A stretch of 64,000 nucleotides of DNA from Mariannaea sp. PMI_226. Taxonomy: Eukaryota > Ascomycota > Sordariomycetes > Hypocreales > Nectriaceae. The stretch is from assembly GCA_024336345.1 (NCBI GenBank), contig JANFOG010000001.1, positions 1,240,001 to 1,304,000 on the forward strand. Direction: 5' to 3'. Positions within the stretch are counted from its first letter, which is position 1. Each line of letters begins with the position of its first letter. Positions 1-20,117 of this stretch are shown here, piece after piece. The position numbers and the translations under genes were made by a program. The notes beneath the pieces were generated by a model. It was not told the origin of the DNA. It saw only the letters and a program-made list of their open reading frames with translations, and made no database searches.

Positions 1-262
<262 letters not shown>

Positions 263-2082
263 TTTGTCGCGTGATACGCTGACAATCTGGTTGAGATATC
301 GAGCTTGGAAGGCAAGGCTGGGGCACTTCGTATGTTTCGGTCGGGAAAAAAAAGTGAATGGATGCTTGCAATGGTGTTCAAGGTCGGAAACTTTGGAGCT
401 CCTGGGCTGGCGGGTGGATGCGCTGGAATAATTCCTAACAAGGAACCGTACCAACTGGACTTGCGTCCAAGCACGCACCAACTCATGTACATACAGTATG
501 AATATGAATAGCCGCAGCTATTTGGGTGAGAAAATCTGAGCGCGCGTCTAGCGCTTGGTTGAGTTAAGAGGCACTAGCCACAGATTTTGCCCGATGTAGC
601 CATGTACCCTCCTTGTAAGTCAAGCAATCCACATTGGCAAAACGAGTCCATACGACAATCTAAATGATACAGAGGAAGGTCAGGTCTTGGAAAATACACA
701 ATATACAGTGCCATGTTTCCCGTCCTTGGGACAATGTCAACGTGCATGTTACATCAGCTCTGTTTGCTGTTGGGGTTCGGGAAACGGGACTGAATGTGGC
801 CTGGGCTAAGTGTACAAACGATGGGTGCCAAACAAACACTTTCTACATAGGTCAGTTTGGAGGCGTCATGCACCTGTGCTCCTCTGCAGTTTGCTCAATT
901 AGCTTCCCGTTGCAAACGAAAATTCCGGTGCTATTAATGCCCTCTTCCCAACTAGAAATATCTCGCAAGCCACAGGAGCAAGCTACCATCTCGACATTGT
1001 TTCATCGCTGTGAAAATGGGAGGCCGCAACTACCCGGGAGAAGATGACGCATCCGCGCTTTGACCAGGAATCGCCTAGACGGTTTGTTTGACCAGGACAA
1101 ACGAAGCGTCTGCAGACGTGGGGGGTTGCATTCTGGGTACCTTGTTGAACCCACACACCATAGTTGTTAATCTTGTACTCCAACTGGCACTCTTCGAAGG
1201 CGGCAACAGTTTCGCTTGTTTGTCGCTGTACTGCCGCTGTACTGCCGCTGTACTGTCGCTGTACTGTCATATGACGCGGGCATGGGCAGAGGAGATCCAC
1301 GAGCAAATCTGGAAGGAGGCAATTCAGAGCAACGCCATCAAGGACGACCCAGTAACGGTTTTTTCTTCTCTGCAAATTGGACGAGAGGCAGCATTCATCT
1401 CTACTTCTTGATATCCAAGTGCTCTTCCCAACCACCTGACGGATTACTTTCGATTTCGCTGCCCAAGCTACCGTAGATACCTTAGAGATACCTACTTCGC
1501 GGAACTGAGTTTTCACCATTTGTGAAATGGGCAGGACTTAAGTTGCTACGCTGGTTGGTGTTGATACGGGTAGATGCCTAATAGTAGATGTGATGGCGTT
1601 GGTTAACCCCCTAGTCCCTTTCTTCCTTCCCGCAAATGTTTACTACCTACTCTGTACCTCCCCTATGAACGTATTGCTTTTTTTTATCCTTCTGCCCCTT
1701 CCCTCAATGAATCTCGCGGTCACGGGGACAACCACAATTCACAGTTCTGTTTTTCTTGTTTATCTCAGTCTGCTTTCGCTCCTCTCTCTGCCTATTCTAG
1801 AGGCCCTCTTACTCAAATGCCCTCCATTCATCATTCTGTTTTGTATCCCTCCAAGTTTGATTTATTTGAGAATTTGAACTCCATCCTGCCAGAGACAAAT
1901 TGTTTCTGTCTTACCAAGACGGCCAATCAGTTTGAACCAACGCGACTCCAGCTGCCCCTCCATCCTCAGGTCGTCGCGCCATTCGTCGCAACGCCAATCA
2001 CTGATGGTGAATTTGTTTCACATCGCTACCTTCTCATGATTACTTCGTCATTCTCATCTTCCTAGCAACGTAATTTGTGAAG
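263..2082. other. Intergenic region, divergent promoters
   Basis: This 1.8-kb spacer lies between the divergent RVB2 gene and the gene at 2083. Several open frames of up to 178 codons occur on both strands (for example 983-1519 minus), but they resemble no family I know and overlap one another. The part from 1590 to 2082 is pyrimidine-rich and probably contains the 5' leader of the gene at 2083. A short tandem repeat lies at 1224-1267. I see no RNA gene. Confidence 0.6.
1224..1267. repeat. Tandem repeat, four 11-bp units
   Basis: Four head-to-tail copies of the 11-bp unit CGCTGTACTGY run from 1224 to 1267. The first two end in C and the last two in T. It lies in the spacer between RVB2 and the gene at 2083 and interrupts no recognised gene. 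Confidence 0.85.
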
Positions 2083-4610
2083 ATGAGCAGGTACGGAGAG
2101 AGCCGTCGACCTTGGACTTCCAGCCGCCGAGAATACTCTTCTCGGCATTCAGACAACAGGGACCGGAGCCCAGATCGCCGTCCTAGATCCCCTCGTAATA
2201 GTTCATATCATCGTCGGTCCTCAGACTTCAGAGAACAGGATGATGTCACACGACAGACCCATTCGTCCCCATCCCATGGGTCTATGTCGGTGTCGTCAAA
2301 TCCTATGCAACTTGATCAAAGCTCAGACCATGGTAAGTGAAACAGCCAGAAATCTCGATTTCTTGGAATTTGTAACTGACAACTTCATGGACAGGACTGA
2401 ATATCAAACCAGCCAGTAGCGAAGATTCTGCTGCGATAATCATCACAAACCTCATATGTGAGAAGACGTATTGGTACCAGTCAAAGAAAGATGCAGAATC
2501 GAAACTCGGAAAGCTTCAAGCCGTGGAAGCGCGAGCTGGTACCAGACACCAAGAATTTGCAACGACTTCTACAATGTTTCAGTACCAGATTAAGCAGGCT
2601 GAAGATGATTTGATTAAGTGCAATCAACAAATCAACTCACTAGATGCAAAATTATCTGCTGAATTTGGTCGCCTTGCGCCGACACACCCCCTGTCCATGC
2701 TCTCTGGAGACATGGTTGCTACTCGAGCTCAACCTCCTAGAGAATCTCCAACGGACCCGGAGCTGCAAGAGGTCAGAGATCGACTGAGTTCGGATTTTAA
2801 CGCATTCAAGACTCAATATGACCATCGCCTAGATTCTACTGAAAAAGTTTTGAGGCAGGAGCTTCATGAGATGACGGAAAAGCATAAGCGGTTAGAAGAG
2901 AGGTTCGATCAACTCCAGGCGAAGCACGATGGTAGCTTCCACGCTCTTGGCCTACGCATAACTGTACTAAACCAGACTATGGAAGAAGCTTCAAAAACGA
3001 AGAATCAGCTTCCAGAGGAGCCTGGGCAGAAGGAGAATGATAATGATGGAAATGGGAACCAGTCTGACAAGACTGGAGTAACGCGAGACCAGCTTGAATC
3101 TGCACTCAACGAAGCCATGTCTCGCCAATATGATGAATACGTCAAAAACTCTGTGACACAGGTTCAGCTTTGCTCGGTACTCGAAGAAGTCAGATCTTGT
3201 CGGGAGGAGCTTTCAAAGAAGATATCTTTCCTAGAAGAACAGACAAGGAAACACCCGGTTCTTCAAGAACTGTCGGCGAAAGTCCTTTCCTTCGACAAGT
3301 TACCAGAGAGAATTTCGCTACTTGAGAAATACTTCGAAAGTCTTCCCTCTCCTGAAGAATTTGAAAACAAAGCTGTGGCAGTCAATTTGATGTCAGACAG
3401 GTTGTCCAACTTGGAGCAGACATTCAGGAAGTCGCCCATTCAGAAGCTCTCAGCCGAGCTGCCTGGCATCGAGAGGCTGCTGAAGAATATGCCAATGCTC
3501 GAAGAACTGTACAGCATGGCACCTGGCTTTGAGCAACTGCTAAGCAAAGCTGCGGCTCTGGAGAAAGAGATGAGCCAGATACCGAGACTTGAGGGGTTAT
3601 CAGCTAAGTACACTGAAATGGAAGATCGATTGAGTAACATTCCAGATCTCCAGCTCCTGCAAGCTCGGATATCTCTAATAGAGGAAGCGTCCACCAACCT
3701 CTCCAATCTCCAAAAGGTTGATGGCATGAGAGCCCGGATCGATATATTGGAGGAGCGGACATCAAATCTTGCAACTGTCCAGGAACTATCTGGCATGAGG
3801 ACAGAAGTAGACGAAGTGTCGAAGACTATTTCGAGTCTTCAGCAGCAAATACCAACAGAGACAGCGTCAATCGAGGCAAGGGATGAGAGGCTAGCAGCCA
3901 CCTCATCTTCTGGAGTGGAAGCAGATCTGCGGAAGATGGTTAAATCTCTACTTCAGCAAGTCAAAAAAGAGATAAAGACGGACACAATAACAGATACTCA
4001 ACAAAGACTCAACGCAATTGCCGAACGCACGGGGAAGTACATGGACGTAGAACGCGGTGAAAGGATATCCGTTTCCGAAGACGTCAAGAAAGTTGACAGT
4101 AGAGTCAGCAACTTGGATACCAAGATAAAGAATGCGGACTTGAGGTTGGAGGAGGTAGCCGCTAGTGTCACAGAGATTAAGAGGAAGAATAGAGCCGTGG
4201 ACGACAAAGTTGTCGACCTAGATGTCAAGGTGTTGTCCTTGGAAAGAAGCCGTGATGGAGTTAGGAGAGACATTGCCAATTGCACTTCGGATCTCGAGGG
4301 CATTAGGCAACAGAACTACTCGCGAAAACGAGAAATGGGGAAACTGGACAACGATCTCCAGGGCATCAGCCAGAGTCTCGAAAACAACCAACTCCAACTC
4401 CTTCATCTGAACAGCTGGCAGAGCAACTTTAGCACCAAGCAGTTCTACGATGAGATTGTTGAGCATATCGCCAGCGTGTTGCCAAACAGCGTCACAGACC
4501 GTCTCAGGATGCTATCGGAACGTGTTGACTCATTGGAGAGCGTAGCAGATAATGCTCTGAAGCGGCGAAAAGTTTCAAATGGAAGTATGGTGATGGGTAG
4601 TGACATATAA
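2083..4610 (+). CDS. RS-rich N-terminus plus long coiled-coil protein, function unknown
   Basis: I predict an 821-residue protein from two exons (2083-2332 and 2395-4610) joined across a 62-bp intron with a GTAAGT donor and an ACAG acceptor; one base of the split codon is in exon 1. The first 80 residues are rich in Arg, Ser, Asp and Pro, with many RS/SR and SP pairs, resembling the disordered tails of nuclear or splicing-associated proteins. From about residue 110 to 800 the protein is almost continuous heptad-like coiled coil. Residues about 370-570 carry a series of short helical segments each opening with proline (for example PRLEGLSAKYTEMEDRLSNI and PDLQLLQARISLIEE), so the rod looks regularly kinked. 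The C-terminus contains a basic KRRK cluster that could be a nuclear signal. I do not recognise the family. The reading frame is clearly real; the role is open. Confidence 0.8.
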
Positions 4611-6995
4611 AACCCAAGTTGGGATGGCTTTTGAATGATTGGATCGCATGAAGAATAACGGATCGATGATGAGCTTGTCAAGCGGCGCATATGGGACTTG
4701 GCGATTACAGTACACACTTTGATGAGCATTGGCTTGGCGCTGACCTTTGAGGGATGGGTTTTTGGGATTGATTAGGCATGGGCGTGGCGTTTGAAGAAGG
4801 AAGAAAAAAAACACACAAGTCTACAGTCCTGTGTAGAATCAACTTGAAGAGAGAAATGATGCGAGCATCCTAACGAAATAGGATATGTTTAGAGACGAGC
4901 GGACATGCAGGGTTGGGTCAAGCATGATGGCAAGACCAGGCGAGAAGAACAGAAGGAAGAGATGAGATTTAGGCAGTGAAGTTGGGCTCTATATAATTTT
5001 CGATACGGAAACAATACCGACTGAGTTCCTGGGTGTCGAATCTCATTACCTCTATGTTTCCTCATGCCACGGTCGAACAGTTGAAACAATAGAAATAGCC
5101 TCAAGCTTTTGAGTTAGCCGATAAATCTTACTTGTTATGTACATCGAGATGTACCTAATTAAGGTACCTAGTTGGATTACAGTATGCAGGTATGGGTTGT
5201 TGGATGGCAGATGGATGAATAATAAAGAGAGTTCGCGTCACGAACAGGTTGGATTGTTCCATCAATGGCTCTTTCAAGTCACACGCAAAGTGGAGATTGT
5301 TTGATATTGCGGAGAGGTCACATAAAGGTTTTAGTTGGCTGGGCGGGTTTGTTCACGCAAAGGGTGGGAAAAAAAAAGAGGCTATAGGAATGCATCATTG
5401 AGTGCCCTGTTCGATGCTTTTATCTCGAATCGTGCAGTATCTCCCCTCAATCACCCAATCACCCGCCTCTACCTATTCACTCTCACCAAGTATCTGAGGT
5501 ACCTAGACGAGGCTATCGTCCAGTGGGTGAGAGAGGAGAGAAACACCGGACGACGAACGCCCATTTCACGATTACAGTACAATAGCCGCTAACTAGGTAC
5601 CTTATTAATATAACTATCAAACCCGCGCTTGTAGACGGACACCAAGGCACCGGGCTGGGCTGAGTGGATCCTAGATCTTGGCTCCAGCACCAAGCAAGAG
5701 ATGCCTTCATAGGGTGCCCTCATAGGGTGGTTTCATAGAGTACTTTCATAGGTACCTTCATCGGTACTTTCACTTGTACCCGCCGAGGCTTGATAGGGTC
5801 CTGTACCTTAACTAGGGGCGCCAAATCTCCCCTGATAAAAGCATCAGCCACTAAAGGCCCTGAAAAGCTCACTTATGTCTTTGGGGGACCACGCTGGCAT
5901 AGCCACTGGAAACTTTGCATCAGCAGCAAACGATAGCGGCAATAACAACACCATACGGGACCAACATACTGGACAACAATACCAACGGCATTCAATGAAT
6001 CAACAGCAGCAGCAGTAGCAGCAGCAGCCGCAGCAAGAGGTTTATCTTTCCAACGCGCACGCCCCTCCGTGTCTCTTGATATCTCCAATCCTCACTCCTC
6101 CTCACCCTCTTTCTCCTCTTCCGCCTCTTCATCAAACAAAGTCAACTGCTTTCTATCCCTCCCCCCTTTTAGCAACACTCCTCTCCCCAAGGTACCTTGC
6201 TACCATATCTTAGGTACCATACGTTTGAGACAAAGGTACCTTGCCTACCTTGCCCTTTTGACTCCTTGTTATTTTCTCCTCACACTCAGACACAAGACCC
6301 GGGGGGGCTTTTGCAAGTCTTTCCACTCTCTCCACAAACCCAAGTCGGTCCCATTCTCTCTCCCCCCCCCCCCAACACCACCTACCACACGGGGCCTTTA
6401 TTCGAACGTCGCACATCCCATTGCCGGGCCTCGGACGGAGCTTTTGGGCTCTGATCCACTGCCTTTCGTCGCCTCTCCGAAAGCGCCGCGTTCTGCGATC
6501 GTACTTCGACCTCTTTTCCTCACCTTGGTGCCGCGCCCGTGTCCCTGTCAAAGCGGCTGTCAACTGTCTGCAGTCGCTCGTGGCTGGCGGCCCGCTTTCT
6601 CTTGTTCCGCCAGAGAGCCGCTATCACCACTGCCGCTCAACTGCCACCACGCCTTCATCGCTATCTACCACCTGAGCATCAGCCTCGCCCGGTGCGCGCG
6701 CGCCTTTGCGACTCGACTCGACTCTTTTGACGAAGTGAACCTTGTTCCGTCTTTACAGACCTTTCGCGTTCTTGACACCGATTCCCGCTATAACCCCCCT
6801 TGCTCTTCTTCATCTTCCATCAAAGAATTGACTGTCGCCCCGGCTTCGCCATCCTCGTCGCGTCCTAGCCTCCGCCGCCGCCCCATCTCCGTCTACTAAT
6901 CCCCCCCCCTTCCCCCGCCGCGTCGCTACTATCGCTCACGAGTCTGATTTGTCTCACCGGCTTGCGTTCTCCCGGCATGCCCACATCCATGAACA
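4611..6995. other. Intergenic region and probable long 5' leader of the 6996 gene
   Basis: This spacer of about 2.4 kb holds no gene I can support. Short TAGGTACC-type motifs recur at about 5140-5200, 5490-5600 and 5740-5790. From about 6100 to 6960 the plus strand is strongly C/T-rich with homopolymer C runs (6362-6375 and 6901-6909), typical of the leader of a well-transcribed fungal gene. The 276-codon open frame at 6069-6899 is of low-complexity composition. Confidence 0.55.
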
Positions 6996-9409
6996 ATGGA
7001 TGCTGCGACAAAGTCGGTCCAGTTACTCAGCCAGCGCGTCCTGCCCGAGCTGCCCCATAACCTTGCCTTCCACGCCGACTGGCGACATCGACCCCCGGCC
7101 ATAGAATCCAAAAAGTATTTCGAGGAATGGAATAACCCTCGCCTGCAGTACATGACCCTCGTTTCGGAGGCTGACCGTGGAGTTCTCCTTACTCGATCCT
7201 ATCACGACATGCGCGTGGAAGCGCGGCCAGCCCACAGGGATATCAAGGCCCTTACCAAGACCGGCGGCGAGAAGAAAAAGCTGTCTCTCAGCGATTATAA
7301 GAAAAAGACTACTGGCGGTACCGCCGACACCACACCAGAACCCCCCAGCACCAAGAAGAGAGAGATGGACCGTCCCTATGACAAGGTCAAGTCCTCGACC
7401 CTTCCAATGGGAAAGGCCGATGGGCAAAGACCAAAAGACCCTCACACAACAGTGAACTCCAAACCCCCCCGTCCTCAAGAAAATATGGTTGATATGAGGT
7501 ATGTAACGGGAGCAATACTCGCGCCATCAAGATTCACGCTTTACTGACTGCTAGCAGGTTACCTCCAAAACCCCCCTCTGTCCCTCCCCGACACGTCTCT
7601 CCGGAAACCAGAAAGCGCATAGTTGACACTGATGACGATCCACGATCGCAAAAACGACCTCGACCAGATAGCAGACTCGCTACCGACGAGCGATCGCGAC
7701 CATCGCGTGATGAAGCCCCACGACGACGAGATCGAGATTCGCTCCCAGCCATAGACCACCGACCCGAACGAGATGGCAAATTACCGACCTCCTCTTCACT
7801 TACCAATGGTCGAGCTGTTTTGAAGAACGCTACCGCCACTGGTCGCAACTCATCACCGGTAGGGCGCGCTCGTGGCGACTCAATGAACGGCGTGCGTCCT
7901 GGTCAACCTTTAAACACAAGAAACACACCCACCAAACCTGACTCATCATCGAGGCCCTCCGTACCTCCGCTGTTGTCTCCTCTGCACATTAACCTAGATG
8001 GTCGCGATGGCCGTGATGGCTCAGACCGGGACAGGAAGAAGGCGCGGGAAGATGCTATAGATGGCACGAGGACAGCAAAGTCAAAGAAGCTTGAGGAGCC
8101 ACCCAAACCAAGGAGAGACAAATCTCCCCCCCCTCGACTCCCTGCGTTATTATCACCAACACTGCCACCATTGATAGAGTCAGAATTGGCCAAACGCAAG
8201 CCTCTCAAATCGGAGAAGAACAGGGAAGAGAGGGATGTTGAGGAGCAGGATGAGCCACAGTGGAATGAGGAACGATATAAGGAGGAGAGAGCATCGACAA
8301 GCCGAAAGGCGCTCCCAGAACAAGAAGATGACCAATCGAGCGGCAAGGAGCAGCGCCCTAGAAGTCTGATTGTGACTCTGCGTATTTCGAAAAGGATGAG
8401 ACAGACCTTAAAACGGTATCTTGCATTACCAGCACGCAAGGAACTCCCGCAACACGAACGGCATGTCAGTTCGGAAACCCAACCAACGCAGGCAAAGAAA
8501 CGACCTGTCAGTTCCGGCGAAGTTATTGGAGATTCAATATCCGTGAAACGACCAAGGACATTGTCCATCTCCAGCTCCTCTCGACTCCCGCCACCTCCCT
8601 CAACACCTTCGAAGCGAGGCACTACCGCTATGTCTCGTGTCAGTTCAAGCAACTCTCAAGTTCACACTCCCGGCGACGCCACTACCGTAACACCATCAGC
8701 CCTGGGCTCCTCGGAAAGACCAGTTCTTAACGGGACTGACGGTATGAAGGCTGACAGGACCGAGTCGCGAGCGTTGCAAGAGGAAAAGCATGGCCGTTTC
8801 TCCACCCTTGGCCGACGTCTCAAGCACAAGGGTGATGTTGCCATGAAACAAGCTACGCAAGCGGTCGGCGATGCTCGAAAGCACGAAGCAGCTATCAAGC
8901 TGGGCTACGTCCTGACCGTGGAAAGCATCATTGCGTTTATGACGAGTTTCCAAGCGCTGAATATGGCACGCAGTCTTGGAGGAAAAGCAGGCGACCCAGC
9001 GTGTTGGGAGACCTTGTTCCCGCTACTTGAGTTCTTGCAGAGGGACATGCGCCGGCTTGACACGCAACGATATGTGGTCTTGCACACCATCGTCATGCTA
9101 CTACATGCCGTGACTGTGGATGAGGTCATCAAGTGTTATACCACGTTCGAGAATCCCTCTGCTCACCTGTCCATGCACGATCTTGTCCGTCATGAGCGGG
9201 CCCGATCCCGCATCTGGGGTCAGATACGTGATGCAAACAAGAACATTCCACTTGAGCAGCACCGTGCCGACATCGCGCCATGGTCTAGCCTAGATGATAT
9301 CTTCAGTGCTGTTTTCCGTACCCTGCGCCATTGGTGTAATGACGAAACTATCGATTGGTCTCCGGAGATTAATATCAAGGACTTTGGTCCGCGCTCTCAC
9401 CACAGCTGA
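6996..9409 (+). CDS. ebp1: Ell-binding protein Ebp1-like, AFF4-type C-terminal domain
   Basis: Two exons (6996-7498 and 7558-9409) join across a 59-bp intron (GTATGT donor, TAGCAG acceptor) to give 784 residues. The N-terminal 110 residues are conserved-looking and contain a KKKLSLSDYKKK motif. Residues about 120-580 are disordered, Pro/Ser/Arg/Lys-rich and probably nuclear. Residues about 586-784 form an all-helical domain beginning RRLKHKGDVAMKQ and continuing with HEAAIKLGYVLTVESIIAFM. This matches the pattern of the AF4/FMR2 C-terminal homology domain (an LKHKAD-type start, then a helix with EAAL..I.). In fission yeast the Ell1-Eaf1 elongation complex binds Ebp1, a distant AFF4 relative, and I infer that role here: a scaffold for RNA polymerase II elongation. 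The assignment rests on motif resemblance read by eye, so identity is moderately sure while the gene model is firm. Confidence 0.7.
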
Positions 9410-11119
9410 GAAAGGATTTCTCTTATATTTGCCAACGAGTTTCATTCGAGTTGCGTTTCGGACCACACACAATCTGACTACGTCTCGATTTATCATGACG
9501 AGAGAATACTTCATTTCCATGTATTATGACTACTACTACTACTACTACCATCACCACCATCACCATCACCAATACTACTACTACTACGTTCACTATTATC
9601 ATGTCCTCAACCCACATTCTCGCCAATATCAAGAGCGTTACCGCCAAACGAAATGAAAGGAGATAGCCCGAAGGAGCCATCCCACAGGTTCTTGATGCTA
9701 GTTGGTGAACGAAACTGAATTCCGGCAAATGCTCCGAAAGTATTATTGCATTTTTTTTTAGCCTCCCAGTTGGGAACATGGAAGGCATGGACAGGATAAC
9801 CAGGATCATGAAACTGGTGCATCCCCAGAAAGGCGTTGTAAGGCATCATCATATGTTTCTCCCGATTCATATCATCCGATTGTGTTTTCTTTCGTCAACA
9901 TTGAGCTTTTTTTGTTCCTATTTCATCTTTTTTTTCTTTTTGATATTTTGTGAATTTTTCCGGCGGTGGCATCCAGCCACGAGACGTTGTACAATGATAT
10001 CCCCTCCGTCACCTTTCTACATCATTGCCCCCAGGACCAAATGGAAAGCGTTTAATTCGTTTTTTTTTCTTTTGCTTTTAAAGGGGATACAAAGGCAGCA
10101 AAAAAGGAGTGCGAGAGCATTTTTCTTTTCCGGTTCGGACATGGAACTTTTTCCGTGGGGTTTCCCTTTTTTTTTTGCCCTTGTCGTTTTTTTATCTCAT
10201 TTTTTGGAACAAAGGTTCAGGAGGGTGAGAAGGGAAATGAGGGAGTAGAAGAGGCTTCGGAAGCCCAGGGACCAGGACTGAGCATTTTTCTTTTTCTTGA
10301 GAAATGTTAAGGAGAATTGGGAAGAGGAAGGGAAAAGGGGGGGGATGGTTGGGTTGCGGAGAAAGCTCAAGGTCAGGCAAGCGGGGAAACAAGGAAATGT
10401 GAACATGATCTATATCCATCTGAGAAAGTAAACAAAACGTGCCCTCGTGAGATGTTAGCAAACATGAGTGTATTCCCAAAGTTGACGCCACACGATTGAA
10501 GGCAGAAAGATGTGAACGAGCCATCCAGCATCTCTATGAGGATTCTCCATTCCGCAGCATTGAACCCCATGTTGGCAGAATGCTTAATACGGGCAAGTAG
10601 ATCTTGATAAAAATATAATCGTAGGCTTCGAGGAGGCATCGCCCTCAATTAGATGGCGTCTTGACCTCTTGAAAAGAATGATGAAACTGACCGAGATGCC
10701 TGCGTGATGAGGCTCTGTTTGGCATGTGTATGCCATGATGAGACAAAACAATGTTCGGTGAGCTTGTCAACATGAGAAACAAAATAGGCTACGGAGACTG
10801 GAGATACAAGTTACGGACTGCATAGCACAAATCACTCAAGTGTTAATCAGCGCAATTTTCATGGGAGGGATTGATTTCTATATTTTTATCCACGGCTACA
10901 CTAGCTGGAGAACTATGAACTCATGACACCCTCCTCCGGGCAATCTCCCAAGTCGAGGATTGGTAAAGCGTTTTTTTTTCACTGGGTCATTAACAACGCA
11001 CGCGGCAGCTGGAGGTGCATAGGAGCACATGGCCGCGACGAATTATGGTATCATTTTTTTCTTTCTGTTTCATGGGTCGTGTCGGATAAGAGTGTCGAGC
11101 TTTCCTCAGCCATCTACAT
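9410..11119. other. 3' region between convergent genes
   Basis: This 1.7-kb region separates the 3' ends of the gene at 6996 and GAPDH. It contains many T homopolymers (around 9750, 9910-9960, 10060-10080, 10150-10205), G-rich runs and the trinucleotide tract at 9531-9587. Open frames here are mostly low-complexity. I see no gene or RNA. Confidence 0.55.
9531..9587. repeat. TAC/CAC/CAT trinucleotide microsatellite
   Basis: A (TAC)n tract at 9531-9548, a CAT/CAC mixture to about 9572, and a second (TAC)n tract to 9587 lie about 120 bp after the stop codon of the gene at 6996. It is probably within that gene's 3' untranslated region. Confidence 0.85.
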
Positions 11120-18464
<7,345 letters not shown>

Positions 18465-19892
18465 TCATACAAAGGCACCGCCGACTCGTGGCGTCCATTG
18501 TTGCCCATCCTCCACAGCTCGGAACTCGACCGACCCTTCTGTGAAGTACCCGGCTTCTTGCCATGCCTTCATCGTAGCCCCATCAAACGGTCCCTGTTTT
18601 GTGCCTCCGTCCCGCCCGTCTGTCCACCGGAATTCCCACATTGTTTCTGCTTTCACCGCATCCTCTGGCTGCTGGTCGCCACCAGCACGCTCTGGTCCCG
18701 GTTCGACCCAATCCTCCCCGGCCTCTCTACGATAGGCCCGGACAAGTAATTCCCGTTCCTGGTCGTAAACGTCTTCATAGTCTCGGCTGAGAAGCTTGTC
18801 AGCAGCCTCTGTGATGCTGTTGATTGCATCTTTTATCCGGGTCTGCTCTGGATTTTGATTGGTTTCGGCATCCACATGCATATCCTCGGCACCCTTGTTC
18901 AGCTTCTTTAGCTTCCATTTGGGGATCTTTTTTGATTTTGGTTGACTCTTGCCAAGCCGCGCCAATGCTTCGAGCGGTGTCTCTGCCCGTTCGAGGTGAA
19001 TGATTAGCGTCTTGAGCAAATCTGAAGTCAAAACCTCATCGTCCTCCATGCGTTTCTTTCGAGCTTCAGCCTCACGCTTCTCATGTGCGGCGGCTGCCTT
19101 CTTCATGTCTTTCTTGCTGACTCCGGCTAACCAATTGTCGTGAACCGCGTCAACATCTCCCGCCTTTCGGATATAGTTTCCTTGCTGGTCGAATTGACCT
19201 TCTTCCATTTCCGCCTTCAGATTGAAAGCCTCAACCTTGGGTGCATTCCTCTTCAACCCCCCGGCGCCAACTTCGTCGTCGACACCCTCCTCCTGGATTG
19301 CTAGGTAGACATCTTCCTCGTCGTCACTGCTTCCCTGATCATCCAGTCGGATTTTGCCTCCAGTTTTGCTGTTTTCTTCCTGACCCACAATCTGGTTGGC
19401 GTCGAGGAACCGTACATCCTTCTTCTTGCGGCCAGACTTTTCAAATTCGCCATCCTCAGAGGGTTCCTTATTACCAGCATCGTCGTCGGCGCCATCGTCA
19501 GGCGCAAACATATCATCATCGTCGTCGTCATCATCATTTCTGCCTTGTCCAGGTTGGGGCGCGCCAACATTGTTGGCACTGTAATTATCCAGTTGGTCCA
19601 TTAGGTTCACATCGCCCTTCTTGCGAGTCCCTGCCCGTGCATTGAAGTTTTCGTTGTCCGAATCACTGTCGTAACCGTCAAGATTGACAGCACCTCGCTT
19701 CGTAGCCGCTGAAGCGCCAATAACATCGGCATCGAGTACATCGTCGTCTTCTCGAGCATCGGGAGCGAGGGTAGAAGGGTTTCTCACGTCGAACTTGACT
19801 CGTTTTTGATCGGTTTCGTCGTCGTTGTGATGAGTACGAGCAAAACTCTCACCGGCTCTTTTGGGCCGCGCCGCCGAGTGACGCGACGCCAT
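18465..19892 (-). CDS. LIN1: GYF-domain U5 snRNP protein, Lin1/CD2BP2 type
   Basis: A single 475-codon exon encodes a homologue of yeast Lin1 (Snu40) and human CD2BP2 (U5-52K), which binds the U5 snRNP component Prp6/Dib1 during assembly and leaves before activation. The N-terminal half is highly acidic with a DDDDDDDD run (about residues 119-126) and contains the family segment VEAFNLKAEMEEGQFDQQGN, followed by DNWLAGVSKKDM. The C-terminal 60 residues are a GYF domain: WEFRWTDGRDGGTKQGPFDG and then a WQEAGYF core with a downstream GQQW. GYF domains bind proline-rich peptides. The order of acidic region, EEGQFD block and C-terminal GYF matches the family. The start at 19892 is the only sensible ATG. 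A transposon relic lies 388 bp upstream of it. Confidence 0.92.
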   Translation of the reverse strand: MASRHSAARPKRAGESFARTHHNDDETDQKRVKFDVRNPSTLAPDAREDDDVLDADVIGASAATKRGAVNLDGYDSDSDNENFNARAGTRKKGDVNLMDQLDNYSANNVGAPQPGQGRNDDDDDDDDMFAPDDGADDDAGNKEPSEDGEFEKSGRKKKDVRFLDANQIVGQEENSKTGGKIRLDDQGSSDDEEDVYLAIQEEGVDDEVGAGGLKRNAPKVEAFNLKAEMEEGQFDQQGNYIRKAGDVDAVHDNWLAGVSKKDMKKAAAAHEKREAEARKKRMEDDEVLTSDLLKTLIIHLERAETPLEALARLGKSQPKSKKIPKWKLKKLNKGAEDMHVDAETNQNPEQTRIKDAINSITEAADKLLSRDYEDVYDQERELLVRAYRREAGEDWVEPGPERAGGDQQPEDAVKAETMWEFRWTDGRDGGTKQGPFDGATMKAWQEAGYFTEGSVEFRAVEDGQQWTPRVGGAFV

Positions 19893-20117
19893 GTTGCTTG
19901 TTGGGGTCTTTAGAGTCCTATATTTAAAGATTCCTTTGGTATGAGATTGATAGTAAAGATGAAGTTTGATTCGCAGCCTTGTTGGTGATGGAGCTCAGTT
20001 TGTTCAAAGGAGCTTGGACGTTTACTGTAGAAGGCTAAGACGCTACACCTCATTGGAGCATAACCTGTCATGCAAGCAACGACAGGAACCAGCCAGTATT
20101 ATTTTTGTAGGTAGGTA

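Noticed and set aside
983..1519. A 178-codon minus-strand frame between RVB2 and the gene at 2083
   Set aside because: It is partly made of the tandem repeat (repeated VQRQ) and lacks any recognisable family feature.
6069..6899. A 276-codon plus-strand frame upstream of the Ebp1-like gene
   Set aside because: Composition is Ser/Pro/Arg/Leu low-complexity, as expected of a C/T-rich leader. No conserved motif is seen.
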